NCBI GenBank assembly: GCA_008694505.1
Contig: VZDJ01000063.1
Location: forward strand, 327,563 to 391,562
DNA from: Cyanoderma ruficeps
Taxonomy: Eukaryota > Chordata > Aves > Passeriformes > Timaliidae
Reading direction: 5' to 3'
Length of the DNA stretch: 64,000 nt
Below, one piece after another: positions 1-21,304 of this stretch (its first letter is position 1; each line of letters opens with the position of its first letter). Made by a program: the position numbers and the translations under genes. Under the pieces are notes generated by a model that ran no database searches, was not told where the DNA came from, and worked only from the letters and a program-made list of their open reading frames with translations.

Positions 1-1724
1 TTTTTTTTTTTAAAGCTGTTTGACTCAGTGGCTGCTGAATCCTGCCTTAATGCTTCAGAAAAGCACGGCAAATATTTCCAGCTAAATCTGCCAGAAAAAA
101 ATATTTGCATTTTCCTCCAGGCTGATTTTCCAACATAAATTGTTGGGGTTGGGGGTTTGGGGAGGGGGTTGCTGCTTCCCAGTGAGTTTCCACAAAATAG
201 ATTTTTTTCCTTTGCTCTGGGGAAAAGCAAAAAAAAAAGAAATTCAGGCCACTGCAGATGCTCAAATGCCAAATGACTCTCCAGCACGAGAAAATGTTGG
301 AATTGCAGGAATAAAACATATGGCACTTTGGAGGAAGATTGGAAGGGAAAAGCACAATTGTAAAGCTGAACTGAGGGTGTTTTATTATTCAGAATGAAAA
401 TACTTTCTTTTCGCTAAAGGCAGCCAGAATTTTAAGCAGACCTGGTTATTTTCTGGAATTGATTTTTTTTCTTTTTTTCCCCCCCAAAGACAAAGTGCAT
501 TATTGATTATGATTATTTGGATTGTGACTGGATTAGGTCAATTATTGCATCACTTAAGTGAAAAAAAAAAAGACCTTTAGGAACTCATTTTATGTGCAAA
601 TGGAGGAAAATGGAAACTACAAATGAGATTTTTCCAGTTTAAGGCAAATCTTGTCCCCACTGTGTCTGTCTGTCTCCGACAGCAGATTTGGGACAGTTCT
701 GCCTTTAAACACACGAGGGGAAGGGGGGTGGAAAAAATCCCCAAATCCTTCATTTTCTTTTTGCTGTTTCACTGTACACAGGAAAATTCGGGTTGGGAAT
801 GAGCGGGGGGGAAATGTCAGGGCTGTGCTGGCTGAGCTCTCCTGAGCTCCCACAAATTCCTGCTCAGCTCAGGACCCCCAGAGCTCCCAGGACCTTGGGC
901 TGGAGGATCCTGTGGTTGCCCTGGCATTATTCCCACCCCTTTACCCCACAAAACCGTTCCCATTTCCCTGCCTTGCCCTGGGAAAGGCGGGTCAGAATAA
1001 AATGGGATTCAGAGCTGTGGGGAAGAGGAGCTGCCCTGGCCCTTTCTGCAGCTGGAGCGCAGCACCTCATTAACCCTGGTTGATTCTCTGTGGGGTTTTA
1101 TTGCTCAAAAACCTCTCCTGGTCCCCCTCTCCAGCTCGTCTCCTCTTCTGTGGGCTGTGATTCTTCTCAAAATGTCCATTTTATAAATCACTTTAATTAG
1201 TTTTAGATCATCCCGCTGTATTTATAGCACTTGATTTAGGGTTCAGGTTGCTTCCGTTCCATCTTCTGTATTGCTTTGATTTTATTTATGGTGTTTCTGG
1301 TGCATTTGCATTGCTTTCCTTAGATGGATATCATTTTGGCTGGATTTACAGTGTATTCCTCCTGTTAGATTTATATCACTTTAATTAGATTTATATCCTT
1401 TTAGAATTTGAGGGCTTCACCGAGATTTATAATCTCTCTCACACCAGGCTTGCCTCTCACGGAAAACTCACGTCCTTTTTTTGTTTGTTTTAAAGGATAT
1501 TAACTCCACACTGGCATTGCTTTATCTGCTCTTCCCTCAGCCTCCCAATTAAAAATTCACCACTTGGAGGTTTGTTTATTTATTTTTTTTTCTTCCCCCT
1601 TTAATTCCCACAGGAATCATTCCAGCCTAAACTGTGCTGGTTTAAATTAACCCCTCCCGAGCCAGCAGCAGCAGGAATGTGCCAGAGAGCATCTCCCTGC
1701 CTGGATTCCTCAGGACGCTTTTAT

Positions 1725-1800
1725 TCATGGAATGGTTTGGGTTGGAAGAGACATGAAAGCTCCTTTCCCCCCTGGCAGGCTGTCCCTGGGGGGCTGTTTT
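1725..1800 (-). mobile_element. CR1 LINE 3' tail fragment
   Basis: The sequence around 1727-1760 (ATGGAATGGTTTGGGTTGG) is the reverse complement of the usual avian CR1 3' end, which ends in CCAACCCAAACCATTCT followed by short ATTCTGTG repeats. Only the tail is recognisable. Confidence 0.7.
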
Positions 1801-2097
1801 ATTAGAAATGCCCCTGGGGGCTGTTATTTCAGATGTTCCCAGCAGGATATTTGGTTGTTTTCATGGGAACACGTGATCCGGGGCTCCGAGCAGTTGCTGC
1901 TCCCAGATCTCGCCTGTTTTTATCTCCAAACACGCTGAGGGACACGAGCTGATGGGCTCTAATTAATGCTGACCTCCTGGATTGCTGCATTCCCAAAGTG
2001 TGTGGCTGTGGGAGATGCCTGCAGAGCATTCCACACCCTTTCCATCCCTGGAAATGGCTGAAGGTTTTCCCTCTGCCCACTAAGGGCAGCTTTCGGA

Positions 2098-2245
2098 GCA
2101 TCCCAGAACGGTTTGGGGTTTAAAACTCATTAAAACTCATTTTGTCCCACGAGCAGAGACATTTCCACTAAATCAGGCTGCTCCAAACCCTGGCTTTGAA
2201 CACTTCCAGGGATGGGGACAGCTTCAGAAGTCTTGTTTCAGTGGG
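2098..2245 (-). mobile_element. CR1 LINE 3' fragment
   Basis: Begins with a degenerate tail (CAGAACGGTTTGGGGTTT) and continues at 2160-2220 with the CR1 phrase CACTTCCAGGGATGGGGAC, read here in reverse orientation. This is a second truncated CR1 copy close to the one at 1725. Confidence 0.65.
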
Positions 2246-5200
2246 TTTTAACGGGATTTTTTAATGGGATTCCTGTATTTCTGCAGCATTTGAGAGCCAC
2301 ACAGGCCAAGAGCTGAGTGCAGAACGGGAATAAAAAAAATTATTCCACCTTCCAACGTCTTCATCGTGCCCTGTCCTCCTTTTTCTCTCCCTGACCTCCC
2401 CTCTTTGTGTTCCTTCCCTCAGCGAGGGCAGGAGGGAGGGGAGGAATGTGCTGCAGAGATCCTGCTGCGGGTAGTTGGATCCAGATGTTCAGGGAAGGAG
2501 CAGGGCTGTGGGAGCAGGGAAATAAGGAACACCAAAGCCTGACCCAAACACAAAGGGAATGGGAATTCCACTCTCGAAGTACAGCTTCTGCCCTCAGCAG
2601 AGGACACGGGAGCAAAAGGGGCACTGCCCAAATCTCCAGCGCCACAGGAGACATCCACAGAGGAGTTTTTACTTGTGTAGGGGGGATTGCTGATCATGAG
2701 GGAGATTTTTCCGATAATTTCCTTGTACTTCCCCAATCCACACATCAGTGGGAATTGTGAAGTGTCTCCTGGCAGACCGGACCCTTCCACATGATCCTTC
2801 CAGCTCTCTGGCCTTCCTAAAAAAGGGCAGCCCAGTGTTGGCTGGGTGATCCCCAGCAGCTCCACCAGTCAGGGCTTCTCTCTTTGGCCTTCGGGAGCCC
2901 TGTGAGGGATCCTCACCTGGATCCTGGGGTGTAAATTCAGAATTTTTATTTTGTGGCACTTCCCTCTCCCTCCTGAACCAGGTAACACCAGGCTGGGGCT
3001 CTCCAGTCCCTTCCCAACAACTGATCCAGGAGAGAAGGGGCAGAACCCCCAAAACCTCCCCAATGGTGCCCTTCCCCTGCTGCCCTTCCCGCCCTCCCTG
3101 CAGCTGCCTCAGCCAGCCTGGAGTCCCCATTAATCGGGACAACATCCCTGGACAAGCATCTGCAGCAGCTTCAAAGCGCTCCACCAACTTCCCAGCGCTC
3201 TGCCACCGGGGCCTGCTCATTTAATTAACGCCGGGCTGCTGCACTGCTCGGGCCTTAATTGCCCAGCACGGAGAATAGGTTGGTAAGCAGGTCGGAGCCA
3301 GAAGATGCTGGGCATTGTTCTAAGCCACTAAAGCTGGTTTGTTTTTTTTTTCGCCCCCATTCAGGAGCTTGGTTTATGTAATTGCCAAGGAAAGGAGGGC
3401 ATTCAGGAGGGGCAGCAGGGAACACTCCCAAGGGACACGGAATCGCTTTTAATTAATGAGGAATGACTCCAAGCCTGATTCCTTTCTGCTACACTAAGAT
3501 CTCCACTGAACGCTACAACACAAATCCTTTCCCAGGGCTTCAGATCAAGCCATAGGTCCTTGGTAGTAATATTCCTGATAATAGCTGGGATTTAGTCGAC
3601 GAATTGGAGGACCAGGAGAGTGAAAAAAAATCCAATTAACTCTCCCTGAGCTCTTTTAGTTCTGTAGTGCTGGGAACAATGGCAAATGGCTGGGGTTTGT
3701 GTGCTCAGCTCCCCGAAATACTTGCCGTGATTGAATCCTTCAAAAAGCACTGATGGTTCTGTCGTGCAGCTTTAAAAGTGGTTTGGCACGAAAAATGAAG
3801 GATGGGAGATGACAGAGCTCAAGGCAGAAGGTTTGGGTCGGACCCCTGACCTCAGTTACACCGACTGGAGTTGGGATTAACACCGGAGTAAACAAAAGGA
3901 GAAGCTCAGGCACGGAGCAGGCAGTAAAAGCCTGTTCTTGGAGAGTTTAAATTTGGGAGACTTCAGATCTTTCAGGCTGTTCTGAGTGGCTGAGTGGGGT
4001 TTGCAGAGCACAACCCAAAGTCTGGGTTTCCTCCCCCTTGGCTTCACATTCCTGCCCTGAGCTCCATCTGTGCAAGCGCTTACCAGAGTGCTGCAAGGAG
4101 CTCCGAGCTCTCCTCAGAGCAGGCAGGGAACAAACCTGCTGGGGCCAGGGCAGGGGACACCAAACCCTGGTGATCCGTAGGGAAAAACCCTCCATTCAGC
4201 TCCATCCTGCCTCCCAGCCCCAGCAGGGCCAGGATTTTGCTGTTTCCCAAGTTTCTGGGGGCTCCTGGTGTGTTTTCAGCAAGCAGAACCTGGTGTTAAA
4301 CACCTGGCAAAGCAGCTCCGGTGCTGCTCCATCCCTCTCCTCCATGCCCTGACCGAGGCAGGGTGCTGTGCACAGCTCATTAAGCACGGCCTAATTAATC
4401 ACCTCGCAAGGGGAATGTGGCCCTGGTTTCGTGCCTGAGGTGTTTTGGTTTTCTGAAATTCTTTTCCCAGGGAATTTTCTGTAAACAGGAGAAATGTTTT
4501 TGTAACTGCACCTATGTTTTCATTCCTTTCCCTAGGAGGGACTTCTTCTTGATGTCCCTCTGCTCTGACCAATGTGAGTGAAGAGGTTTTGCCTTTTTTA
4601 GCCATGGGAAGGCTAAAGACAAGACTTTGAGCCCAGTCCTAGTGGTCATTGATCCCTCTGTGGTTTTCCGAGGTGCCACCGTGACACGGAGCTCCTGTGG
4701 ACACAGCTCCGAGGGGAGGAAGAGGCACTGGAGTTTTGGAGTTTGGTTTTTTCCCCGGGGATGACAGGGACAAACCCCGTGTCACGCTGCACTTCCCTGC
4801 AACTTCACAGCAAAGCTCAGCCCAGGATTTTAGCAGCAGATTTTTTGTGGTTTTTTTTTTCCCTTAACCTCGTGGCAGAGGGATTTTAATGGAAGTTTTC
4901 TCCCAGAAAAAGGCCGCAGTGTGCTCACAGACCAGAAAATCTTGGCCCAGATCATTAACACTCAGTCAGACTGACCCTGCAAGGGGCGCACGGAGCTGTG
5001 GGGAGCGTTTCACCTTCCCTGGGCTCAGAAAAGACTCCATCCATACAGCAAACAGCAAAGGTAGAAGGGCTGATAGACACCACTGAAACTTGGTTTGGCC
5101 ACTCAAACCTGTCCCAAAACCTTGGAGCTGCACGTGCTTCTCAGGAATTCTCTTCACTGTCACCTGTGACCGCTCTGTCCCTCGGCAGCTTTCCCTTTCC

Positions 5201-5552
5201 AGCCTCAGCAAAGTGTCCCTCCTGTGGCCCCTGACTGTTCTTCTGCTCACAAACAGCCTCTTGCTCTTTAATTCCGTTGCCTGGCAGTGGTTTTAATCCC
5301 TTTTCTGGATTTTTTATCTGTGTGTCCATTCATTTCTGGGGCTGGGATCAAACCCACCCAGAAATCAAAGCCAGGTCAGAGCTGCAGGCTGCAGGAACAC
5401 TCTGGCATTCCTGGCGAGCTGCTCGGCCTTGGGAAGAGCTCCCTGAGCCAAAATTCTGATTTCCTCTGCTCTAGGAGCCAACCAGGAGGAAAATAACACC
5501 ACGTACTCCCAGGCAGCTTGGCTGCAGCAGCACAGCCAGGGACAGTTCCCAG

Positions 5553-6151
5553 TGTGAAAAAATATGTTTTGTTTTTTTTTTGGTAAAATTTAAAAGGTTT
5601 AATAAAAAGATAAAAAGAGATAGAGCTAAAGTAAAGGGTTAAACGGTTGGGTGCTTGGTATTTAGTTAAGAGTATACTTATTATTTTTGGAGATACTTTT
5701 AAAATCCTTTTTTTATTACATTAGCTTGTTGCATATTTATAGATTATGATGCATATTTATAATTTTCTACAAATTCTTTTACATATTCCAGGAATTATTT
5801 TGTACAGCCCCTCTTTGGGCCTGCTTTTTTAGAGTATACAAGTTTTTTGGTTGTGGTTTTGCTTTTCTTTCTTTATCACTTTTAGTTTGGGCTTTGGTCT
5901 ATACATTTATAGGCAGCAGGTGCTGTTAACTTGTTACTAGTAGGGTCTTTATTATATGTTTACTGGATGTTATCTTAATTAAGTGGACAGTTCAATTTCA
6001 AGCACAACTATATATTAGCTATCCTGTTACTATTTTTAAGTTAATAGCAGAAATAAAAGCTATATTTGTATCGCAGTTATTCCGACATTATCCACACAGC
6101 ATTTATTTCAATACTTGCAAAAAGCCAGCAATATAACATGTATTTATAACA
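5553..6151. mobile_element. AT-rich insert, probably an old transposon or LTR
   Basis: About 600 bp of strongly AT-rich sequence, rich in TTTATA and AATAAA words, set sharply into GC-balanced flanks. It begins TGTGAAAA and ends ATAACA, compatible with TG...CA LTR ends, but the flanks (CCCAG and CCAAT) do not form a clear target-site duplication. I see no coding frame. The family is not recognised. Confidence 0.4.
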
Positions 6152-7044
6152 CCAATCACCTCTCACCGCCCAGGATCCGGGGCTCAGATAAAACCTGAAT
6201 TAGCCGCAGTGCCACAGGGATGTGGATTCCCGATTTGGAATGAGAAGAAGCCCTGGACTGGAAACCCTCGAAGGGTTGTTTGTGCCCACTGACCTCGAGG
6301 TGCTTTTCCCTCCAGCCCCTGCTGGGATCCTCCTGGTTTTTTTGCATAATCTCCTCTGAATAAATTCCCTGTGCGAGTGGGGCCTTCTCCTTTCACAGCT
6401 TTTGTGGTGAGGATCTCTCTGTGCCTTCCTACCTTGTGGGCCCTCCCTCTCTTTTTGTACCCGAGCTGAGCCCTTGCTTTCCTCCCTCTTAACTTTCCCT
6501 TCTCTTATTTTTAGCGCTGCTATTGTCCTGAAAAACGTTTCAAGGAGCCAATTTTGCTTGGGGGGAGCTGTGAAAATTTCGGGTTAAAGCTGGTGTGAGG
6601 TCACACAAAAAGCACTGTTTGGACAAGAGGGATCTCCCTGCCTGGAAGCGTGGCTTTAAATGGTTGTTTCCATTTATTTCTGTGCTCTTTCTCCGGGGCC
6701 CTGATCCTGCTGCCACAGTGACCTTTGTGTTTGCAGAGAGACCTTTGGAAATCAAAGGGGCCCTTCAGCAGCATCTGCCCATCTGGAAACGATCACAGAA
6801 CCGGGAAGGTGAAGGGCACACTGGGGGCGTTCAGAGAGTGAGCTGCAGGCTCTGAAATGACCCGGCTCCCTCATTTCTGGGAGAGAGACTTTGAAGGTGT
6901 CCCAGTTACATCCTCAGGGGCAGGGATGCCTCCAGTGTGGTTCACACCCGACCTGTGGCACCGGGAGCCTGAGGAATCACATCAATATCATTTGATTCAC
7001 AAGAACACGTTCAGAAAACTCTTGAGTGTATTTCATTGATTTCA

Positions 7045-7198
7045 TTGCAGCTGCTCCATCCCTGGAGGTGTTCAAGGCTGGCTTGGATGGAGCTCTGAGC
7101 ATCCTGGGCAAGTGGAAGGTGTCCCTAAGATGGGAGTGGAACTTCAGGTGGTCTTTAAGGCCCCTTCCAACCCAAACCATTCTGTGATTCCATGATTT
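7045..7198 (+). mobile_element. CR1 LINE 3' end
   Basis: Reads in forward orientation through CATCCCTGGAGGTGTTCAAG near 7060, then GGCCCCTTCCAACCCAAACC near 7160, and ends in ATTCTGTGATTCCATGATT. This is the standard order at an avian CR1 3' terminus. It is truncated at the 5' side, as is usual for CR1. It ends about 140 bp before the minisatellite upstream of OAF. Confidence 0.85.
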
Positions 7199-7336
7199 GA
7201 GCTGGGCTTTGCCTGAAAGCTGCCCTCCCTTCTCCTTTCCAGCTGCACTTTGCAGCCAGCTGGGGCAAAAAAAGGCAGCGGGAATGTGGGAGAGCCGTGG
7301 AATGGGCAGGAGCAGAAACTCTCCAGGCTGGGACTC

Positions 7337-7760
7337 AAATGATGGATGCGTGTGTGGGGCCAGGATCCTGGATAATGGATCCACAGGGCCAGGACTGCAG
7401 ATGATGGATCCATGTGTGCACCCTGGGCTGTGGATGATGGATCCACGCTCACAGCCTGGGCTCTGGATGATGGATCCATGTGCACAGCCAGGGCTCTGGA
7501 TGATGGATCCATGTGCAGAGTCAGGGCTGTGGATGATGGATCCACGCTCACAGCCAGGGCTCTGGATGATGGATCCATGTGCACAGCCCGGAAACTGGAT
7601 GAAGGATCCATGCTTACATTCAGGGCTCTGGATGATGGATCCATGTGCACAGCCCGGAAACTGGATGAAGGATCCACGCTCACAGCCAGGGCTCTGGATG
7701 ATGGATCCATGTGCACAGCCTGGGCTCCGGGTCACAGATCCACGCTCACACCCCGGGCTC
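7337..7760 (+). repeat. 33-bp minisatellite upstream of OAF
   Basis: About twelve tandem units of roughly 33 bp built around CTCTGGATGATGGATCCATG followed by a TGCACAGCC-type segment. Each unit carries a BamHI-like GGATCC. Because 33 is a multiple of three and the unit lacks stops in several frames, long spurious open frames appear on both strands. The array ends directly at the OAF CpG island, about 300 bp before the start codon. Confidence 0.9.
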
Positions 7761-7769
7761 GGCCGCCGC

Positions 7770-16769
<9,000 letters not shown>

Positions 16770-18005
16770 AGCCGAGGCCAGGCTTTCCCCAGGGCTGGCT
16801 GGTCCGCCCCGGCCAGGAGCCGGCCGCTCTGGAGGAGGAATGCTGTTCACAGTGGTGCCTTGTGCTCTGGGTGTGTGCCTTTCCTTGTGGCCTCCTGTGC
16901 CTCCCTGTCCCCACCCGTGACAAGCGGGCTCAGCTGGCTGGGTGATGATGCTCGGGCTCCCTGGAGCAGGGGATGCAGGTTTTGGGGTGAAGCACAGGGA
17001 AAACGGGGCTGTGCTGCCCTGCTCTGCAGCTCAAAGGGGCACTTGCCAGCCTCCAGCTGAGCGGGCAGGGCGAGGATCTTGCTGGCCTGGGTTGCCAAAC
17101 TTCTCTGCCACTGAAGAACCCCCTTGGCCGCCTCCTGGTGGCACAACCGCGGGGGAACAGCTGGTTTTTGGGACCACACCCGCGGAACAAAGGAAGGTTT
17201 GAAGCCCACCCAAAGCAAGAGCCTGCCTGTAGCTTTTCCTAGTGCCTGACTGGCTGTTATATCCCCCTGTGGATGGAAGACACACCGGGGGGATATAGCC
17301 CAGCATCTTGTGCCCCTAAAGGGCTGGTAATTAGGGCTTTAATTAATCCCTACCTAGACTAGTGAAGGCCCAACTTTTTGTGTTGGTCTTGGTGACTGTT
17401 CCACTAAGGAAGAAACATCTGGAGACTTGGGAGTGCCACCATAACCCTGTGGCTGCAAGGGGACAGGAGGATCCCAGGTGGGTTTTGAAGAAGACAAGGA
17501 TTCTACATCCACGTCCAGTTTCATGTCCTGCTCTGCCAGCTATTCACAAGAAGCTCTTAAATAACTCTACTGCTTTGCTGTGCCTTGGTTTCCCCCGTGT
17601 GTTAAACAAGGATGGCACACTGAAGTTGTCCTTGGCCCTGGAATATTCCTGGAGGGATCAGACAAAAAGCACTGGAAGTGCTGCTTGGTTCTGTGTCCTC
17701 TTCCACTCAAATTAGGACAAGCACAGAGGGGAGAGAAGCTCTCGGGGTCTTCAGGATCCCCTGTGCCTCCTGGTGAAAAGCCTTCACAATGTGCCTTTTT
17801 GCCTCAAATACAGGAATTTTTGCGAAAGAAGAGGAAAAAAAAAAGAATTTGGTCACAATTATTTTTGTACCGATCACTTAAGGGGGTGGGGGGAGAAGGG
17901 GAAGGTATTTTAATATTGGAACATGAAGTACAACACACTTGAAATGATTTAAAAAAAAATAATTTATCATTTGTAAGGTGAAATAAACTGATTTTTGAAA
18001 GCATC
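16770..18005 (+). other. OAF: OAF 3' untranslated region
   Basis: No competing coding sequence appears between the OAF stop and the first good poly(A) signal at 17982. The end is inferred from that signal. Confidence 0.7.
17982..17987 (+). terminator. OAF: Poly(A) signal of OAF
   Basis: AATAAA after an A-rich stretch at 17951-17962. A cleavage site 10-25 bases downstream would end the mRNA near 18005. Confidence 0.7.
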
Positions 18006-20830
18006 CTTGGCCTAAAAGTTCCTCTGTGTGTGATACTCTGTGTGTGAATTCAGATTTGTTCCTTTATGGGTAAATCTCAGACCTGCACCTGGTGCAGAGC
18101 CATGGACTGGAGGAGAACACCCAGGAATTTTTGGCTCAGCAATGCAGTGTTGCTCCTCAAACCTGCCATCCTTTCAGACCCTCCGTAGGGAGAACAGGTT
18201 TGGCTCATCCTGAGCAGTTTTGGGTGCTTTGGGCTCGAGCTGTGCTGGATAAACCCATCAGAACAAGCAGGTCCTGGGGGCTGGGGGCTGCCCCTCTCAC
18301 CGTGATCCCGTGAAGCTTCTCAGGGTGCGGGAGATACTCCTGGTGAATCCCTCTGCAGCTCCAGCGGATGAGGGCGGCACTTCGGGGCCAGCCCGGAGCT
18401 GCCGGTGGCTGCTGGAGGGAGAAACGTGGAGCTCTGATTCCCTCTAGTGTGGGGAATGCAGCCATGGGGAAACACTTCCAGCGTTTCTCCGCTTCGCCCA
18501 CCGACCATCCGCCTTTCCCGGGGCAAGGGGAGCGGGGATTTGTTCTCTGCTGCAGCAGGACACCGCGGGGGTTTGTCCCGGTTTTGGGGGTGAAACCCAG
18601 CTCTGGGGCGGGTGGGCTGTGAGCAGGGTGGGCTTGGATTCCAGGGGCTGCCGCCCCTTCCCACCTCTGCCGCCTGCACAGGGATGTCGGGACGGACACG
18701 GGCTCGCTTGGGGCGTGGGGACACATCCCAACCAGCCTCCAGGGGTTTGATTCTGTCATTCCGAGCCTCTGGAGTGGCCGGTGCAGTTCCCCGGCCTCCA
18801 GCAGTGGGTGCTGGCGGAGCGCGGCTGTGCCCGGCCGGGCTCGGGATGTCGGGACAGGGATGTCGGGATGTCGGGATGTCGGGACAGGGATGCTCGTGGT
18901 CCAGCCGGTCCCTGCAGCACCGCAGGAAGAGAACGCTGGGGGTTCCTGTAGCGTCTCCCTGCAGTCCCAAGGCCGTCTCCCATAAATCAGGTGCTGCCTG
19001 CAGAGTTTATCTCTCCCCGAGAGGGGAACGAAGCTCGGCAGCGGGAGAGGAAGAACACGGTGCCTGCAGTGAGCGGGGGCGGACAGGTTATGGATGACCA
19101 CCGGGGGAGGAAAGCAGCGCGTTTGGTGGTGTCTGGGAGTGATTTTAGCAGTGATCAGAGTAAAACCAATCCTGCCTTGCCTGATAATCTCATTTCCACG
19201 GCAGACAGCAGTGGTGATGCTGTGATCCACCCCCCATTTTTCATGAGGAGGGTGTGCTCTGTCCCGCACGTCACCAAACTCAGGGCACCCGAGGGGACGG
19301 GCTCGGCTGCCGCAGCTATTTGGGGAGAAAACCACCTAAATATTCAATTTTTTTCCCGCCGTTTCATTAAGCACAGCCAGAAAAAGACATTCCGGGCTGT
19401 GTGTGGGGCCAGGAGATGGCACTGGTGCCCCGCCCGTGGCCGGGCCAGGAATCCCTGCCCAGAGGATGCCCGGGATTCCTGTCCGGCCGGAGATGCCACC
19501 CGGCACAGCCGCCTCGCTGCTCGGCTCTGGAGTACGAGAAAACAGCGCCAGGGAGAGCAGAGAGAGAAGAGAAACTCCTGCTCGGGGAACAAAAGCTGCT
19601 CTGATGGAAGGAGAGCTCCCGTGGTCGCCAGCCTTTCGGGCTGGCCGGGAGCCACCAGCAAATAAATTCCTGTTTGACGCAGCGAAGACACCCGAACACG
19701 TCAGCCTTTAGGATGGGGAAAACCCAGAGAAAAACACTCGCAAAGAGGGCGGCAGCTGCCCGGGAGCGCCGCAGGGCTCAGGGCCTGAGTGGCTGGGCTG
19801 GGTGGCAGGAGTCCAGCCCCTCCAGCAGCTCCACGGGAGCTGGCCGTGCCAAGCTCGCCGTGCCGCTGCCACCTCGCTGCTTCCTGGAGGCTGAAAACTC
19901 CCCTGCCCTGGAAATAAACGTCAGGCCAAGGAGCCGGGAACCCCCAGCTTCCCTGCACTTTTTTTTTTTCTTTTTTTTTGTCTTGTTAGGGTTTCGTGGA
20001 GCTCCTCCACCCTCTCCTGCCGTGTCCCGGGGGATGTCCTCCCTGACCATGCCGCGGGCAGCTCCAGGACTGGGCTGGAGCTGAGGCTGGAGATCCTGCC
20101 CGCCCACCCATCCCTTCGGAGAAACCTGTCTTTCCAGGGAGGGCGAGAGCGGCATGTGGGAAAGCCGAGAGCCCTGGAACGTGAATTACCCAGGGAGAGA
20201 TGAATGTGTGATAGCTCGTACCTGGCAGCTACTAATTGAGCGTTAACGCTTTCAGCAGGGCTCCAAGCGGCGCTGGAGCTCGGCCCCGTCACACGGGTGT
20301 CCCCAGGGGTGCCGGGGTCACCGGGGTGGCACATGGCAGGGACAGGGAGCAGCCGCCTGCCTCGGCCGGGGTGGCTCTGTCCCTGTCACAGCTCTGGCCT
20401 CTGGCTGCTTTCTGCAGAAGGAGACAAAGTTAGGGGATTTTTTTTTTCCTTGCCTGGTTTCCCTGGAAGTTGGTAAATAAAATATTCCCTGGAAGTTGGT
20501 AAACAAAATATTCCGTGGAAGTTGGTAAATAGCGCAGCCCGGAGCAGCAGGGAGGGATGAGGAGGAAGAGGCTGGCTGTCACTTCTCTCCTCAGGGGGAC
20601 AGAGATGGAGCCCGTGTCAGGAGAGCAGGGTCTCCCTGTGCCAGCCCTAACCCTGCCTTTTATCGCCAGCTTTCCTTGGTGCTTTTAACTTTCCTTTTCG
20701 TGCTGTTTCACCCAGCACCGAGCTTCAGCCCGGATCGAGAGAGCACATCCCCAGTGCCACGGGAGCAGCCGGGAGCATCAGAGTGACCAAAAAGCGCTGT
20801 CCCTCCACTCCAACATCTTCCCCGGGGGTG
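18006..20830. other. Intergenic region between OAF and POU2F3
   Basis: No exon recognised. It contains a short GATGTCGGGA-type tandem at about 18846-18890 and a three-copy 26-bp repeat at 20458-20530. The sequence becomes increasingly GC-rich toward the POU2F3 promoter. An upstream or alternative POU2F3 first exon could lie here but shows no signature. Confidence 0.5.
20458..20530 (+). repeat. 26-bp tandem repeat, three copies
   Basis: Three near-identical units of TGGAAGTTGGTAAATAAAAT followed by ATTCC. The third copy is partial. Confidence 0.9.
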
Positions 20831-20998
20831 CTGGCCGGCCGGAGGTGCCCAAAGGGGGGACAGGAGGGCTTTGGGGCAGGTGCTGCCGGCCGAGGGCGGG
20901 CGGAGCGCAGCGCCTTCCCTTTCCTGCCCTCCTTCCCACCCCACCCCGCAGCCTGGCAGCGCTGCAGGGACTCATCCATCCATTCCCGAGTTACTAAT

Positions 20999-21020
20999 AT
21001 GCAAATGGCAGCGTTTGCAT
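20999..21020. promoter_or_regulatory. Inverted octamer pair upstream of POU2F3
   Basis: A perfect octamer ATGCAAAT at 20999-21006 faces GTTTGCAT at 21013-21020 (one mismatch to ATTTGCAT), separated by six bases and about 260 bp upstream of the start codon. POU class II proteins, including POU2F3 itself, bind this motif. Occupancy is inferred. Confidence 0.6.
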
Positions 21021-21276
21021 GGGCCTGACGCCAGGCTGCTGGGTGTCAGGGCACCCGAGGGAGCCGGAGGTGGGGCGAGGCGTGGCACGGCGCCGCATGC
21101 TCACCTGGCCCTGCATGGCAACAGGCAATGGAGCTCTAGGTCCCTTCGGCGGCGGACCCACGGCCGGTTCGAGAGGCAGCGGGTGGCAGAGGAGGGAGGG
21201 CAAACTGGCAGCCCCTGGTAACCTGGGGCTGACGGCAGGAGGCTGGGCACACCGCGGATTTCCCCCCGCCGGCAGG

Positions 21277-21304
21277 ATGGTGAACCTGGAGTCCGTGCAC
21301 GCAG
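21277..21304 (+). CDS. POU2F3: POU2F3 coding exon 1
   Basis: MVNLESVHA plus one base, then donor GCAG/GTAAAA. The nonapeptide closely matches the N-terminus I recall for mammalian POU2F3, which fixes the start. It ends in phase 1. Confidence 0.9.

Larger units (their letters stand above)
1..7044. other. Non-coding flank upstream of OAF
   Basis: I see no convincing exon in this stretch: open frames are short, lack conserved protein character and are not flanked by paired splice sites. It holds CR1 tails near 1725-1800 and 2098-2245, an AT-rich island at 5553-6151 (both listed separately), and otherwise unremarkable mixed-composition sequence with homopolymer T runs. An upstream neighbour such as TRIM29 might be expected from mammalian gene order, but nothing here reads like a TRIM protein. 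Confidence 0.6.

Noticed and set aside
18205..19335. 376-codon minus-strand open frame between the genes
   Set aside because: Pro/Arg/Ser-rich translation without domains or splice signals, in GC-rich intergenic DNA. It is overlapped by other open frames of equal quality.
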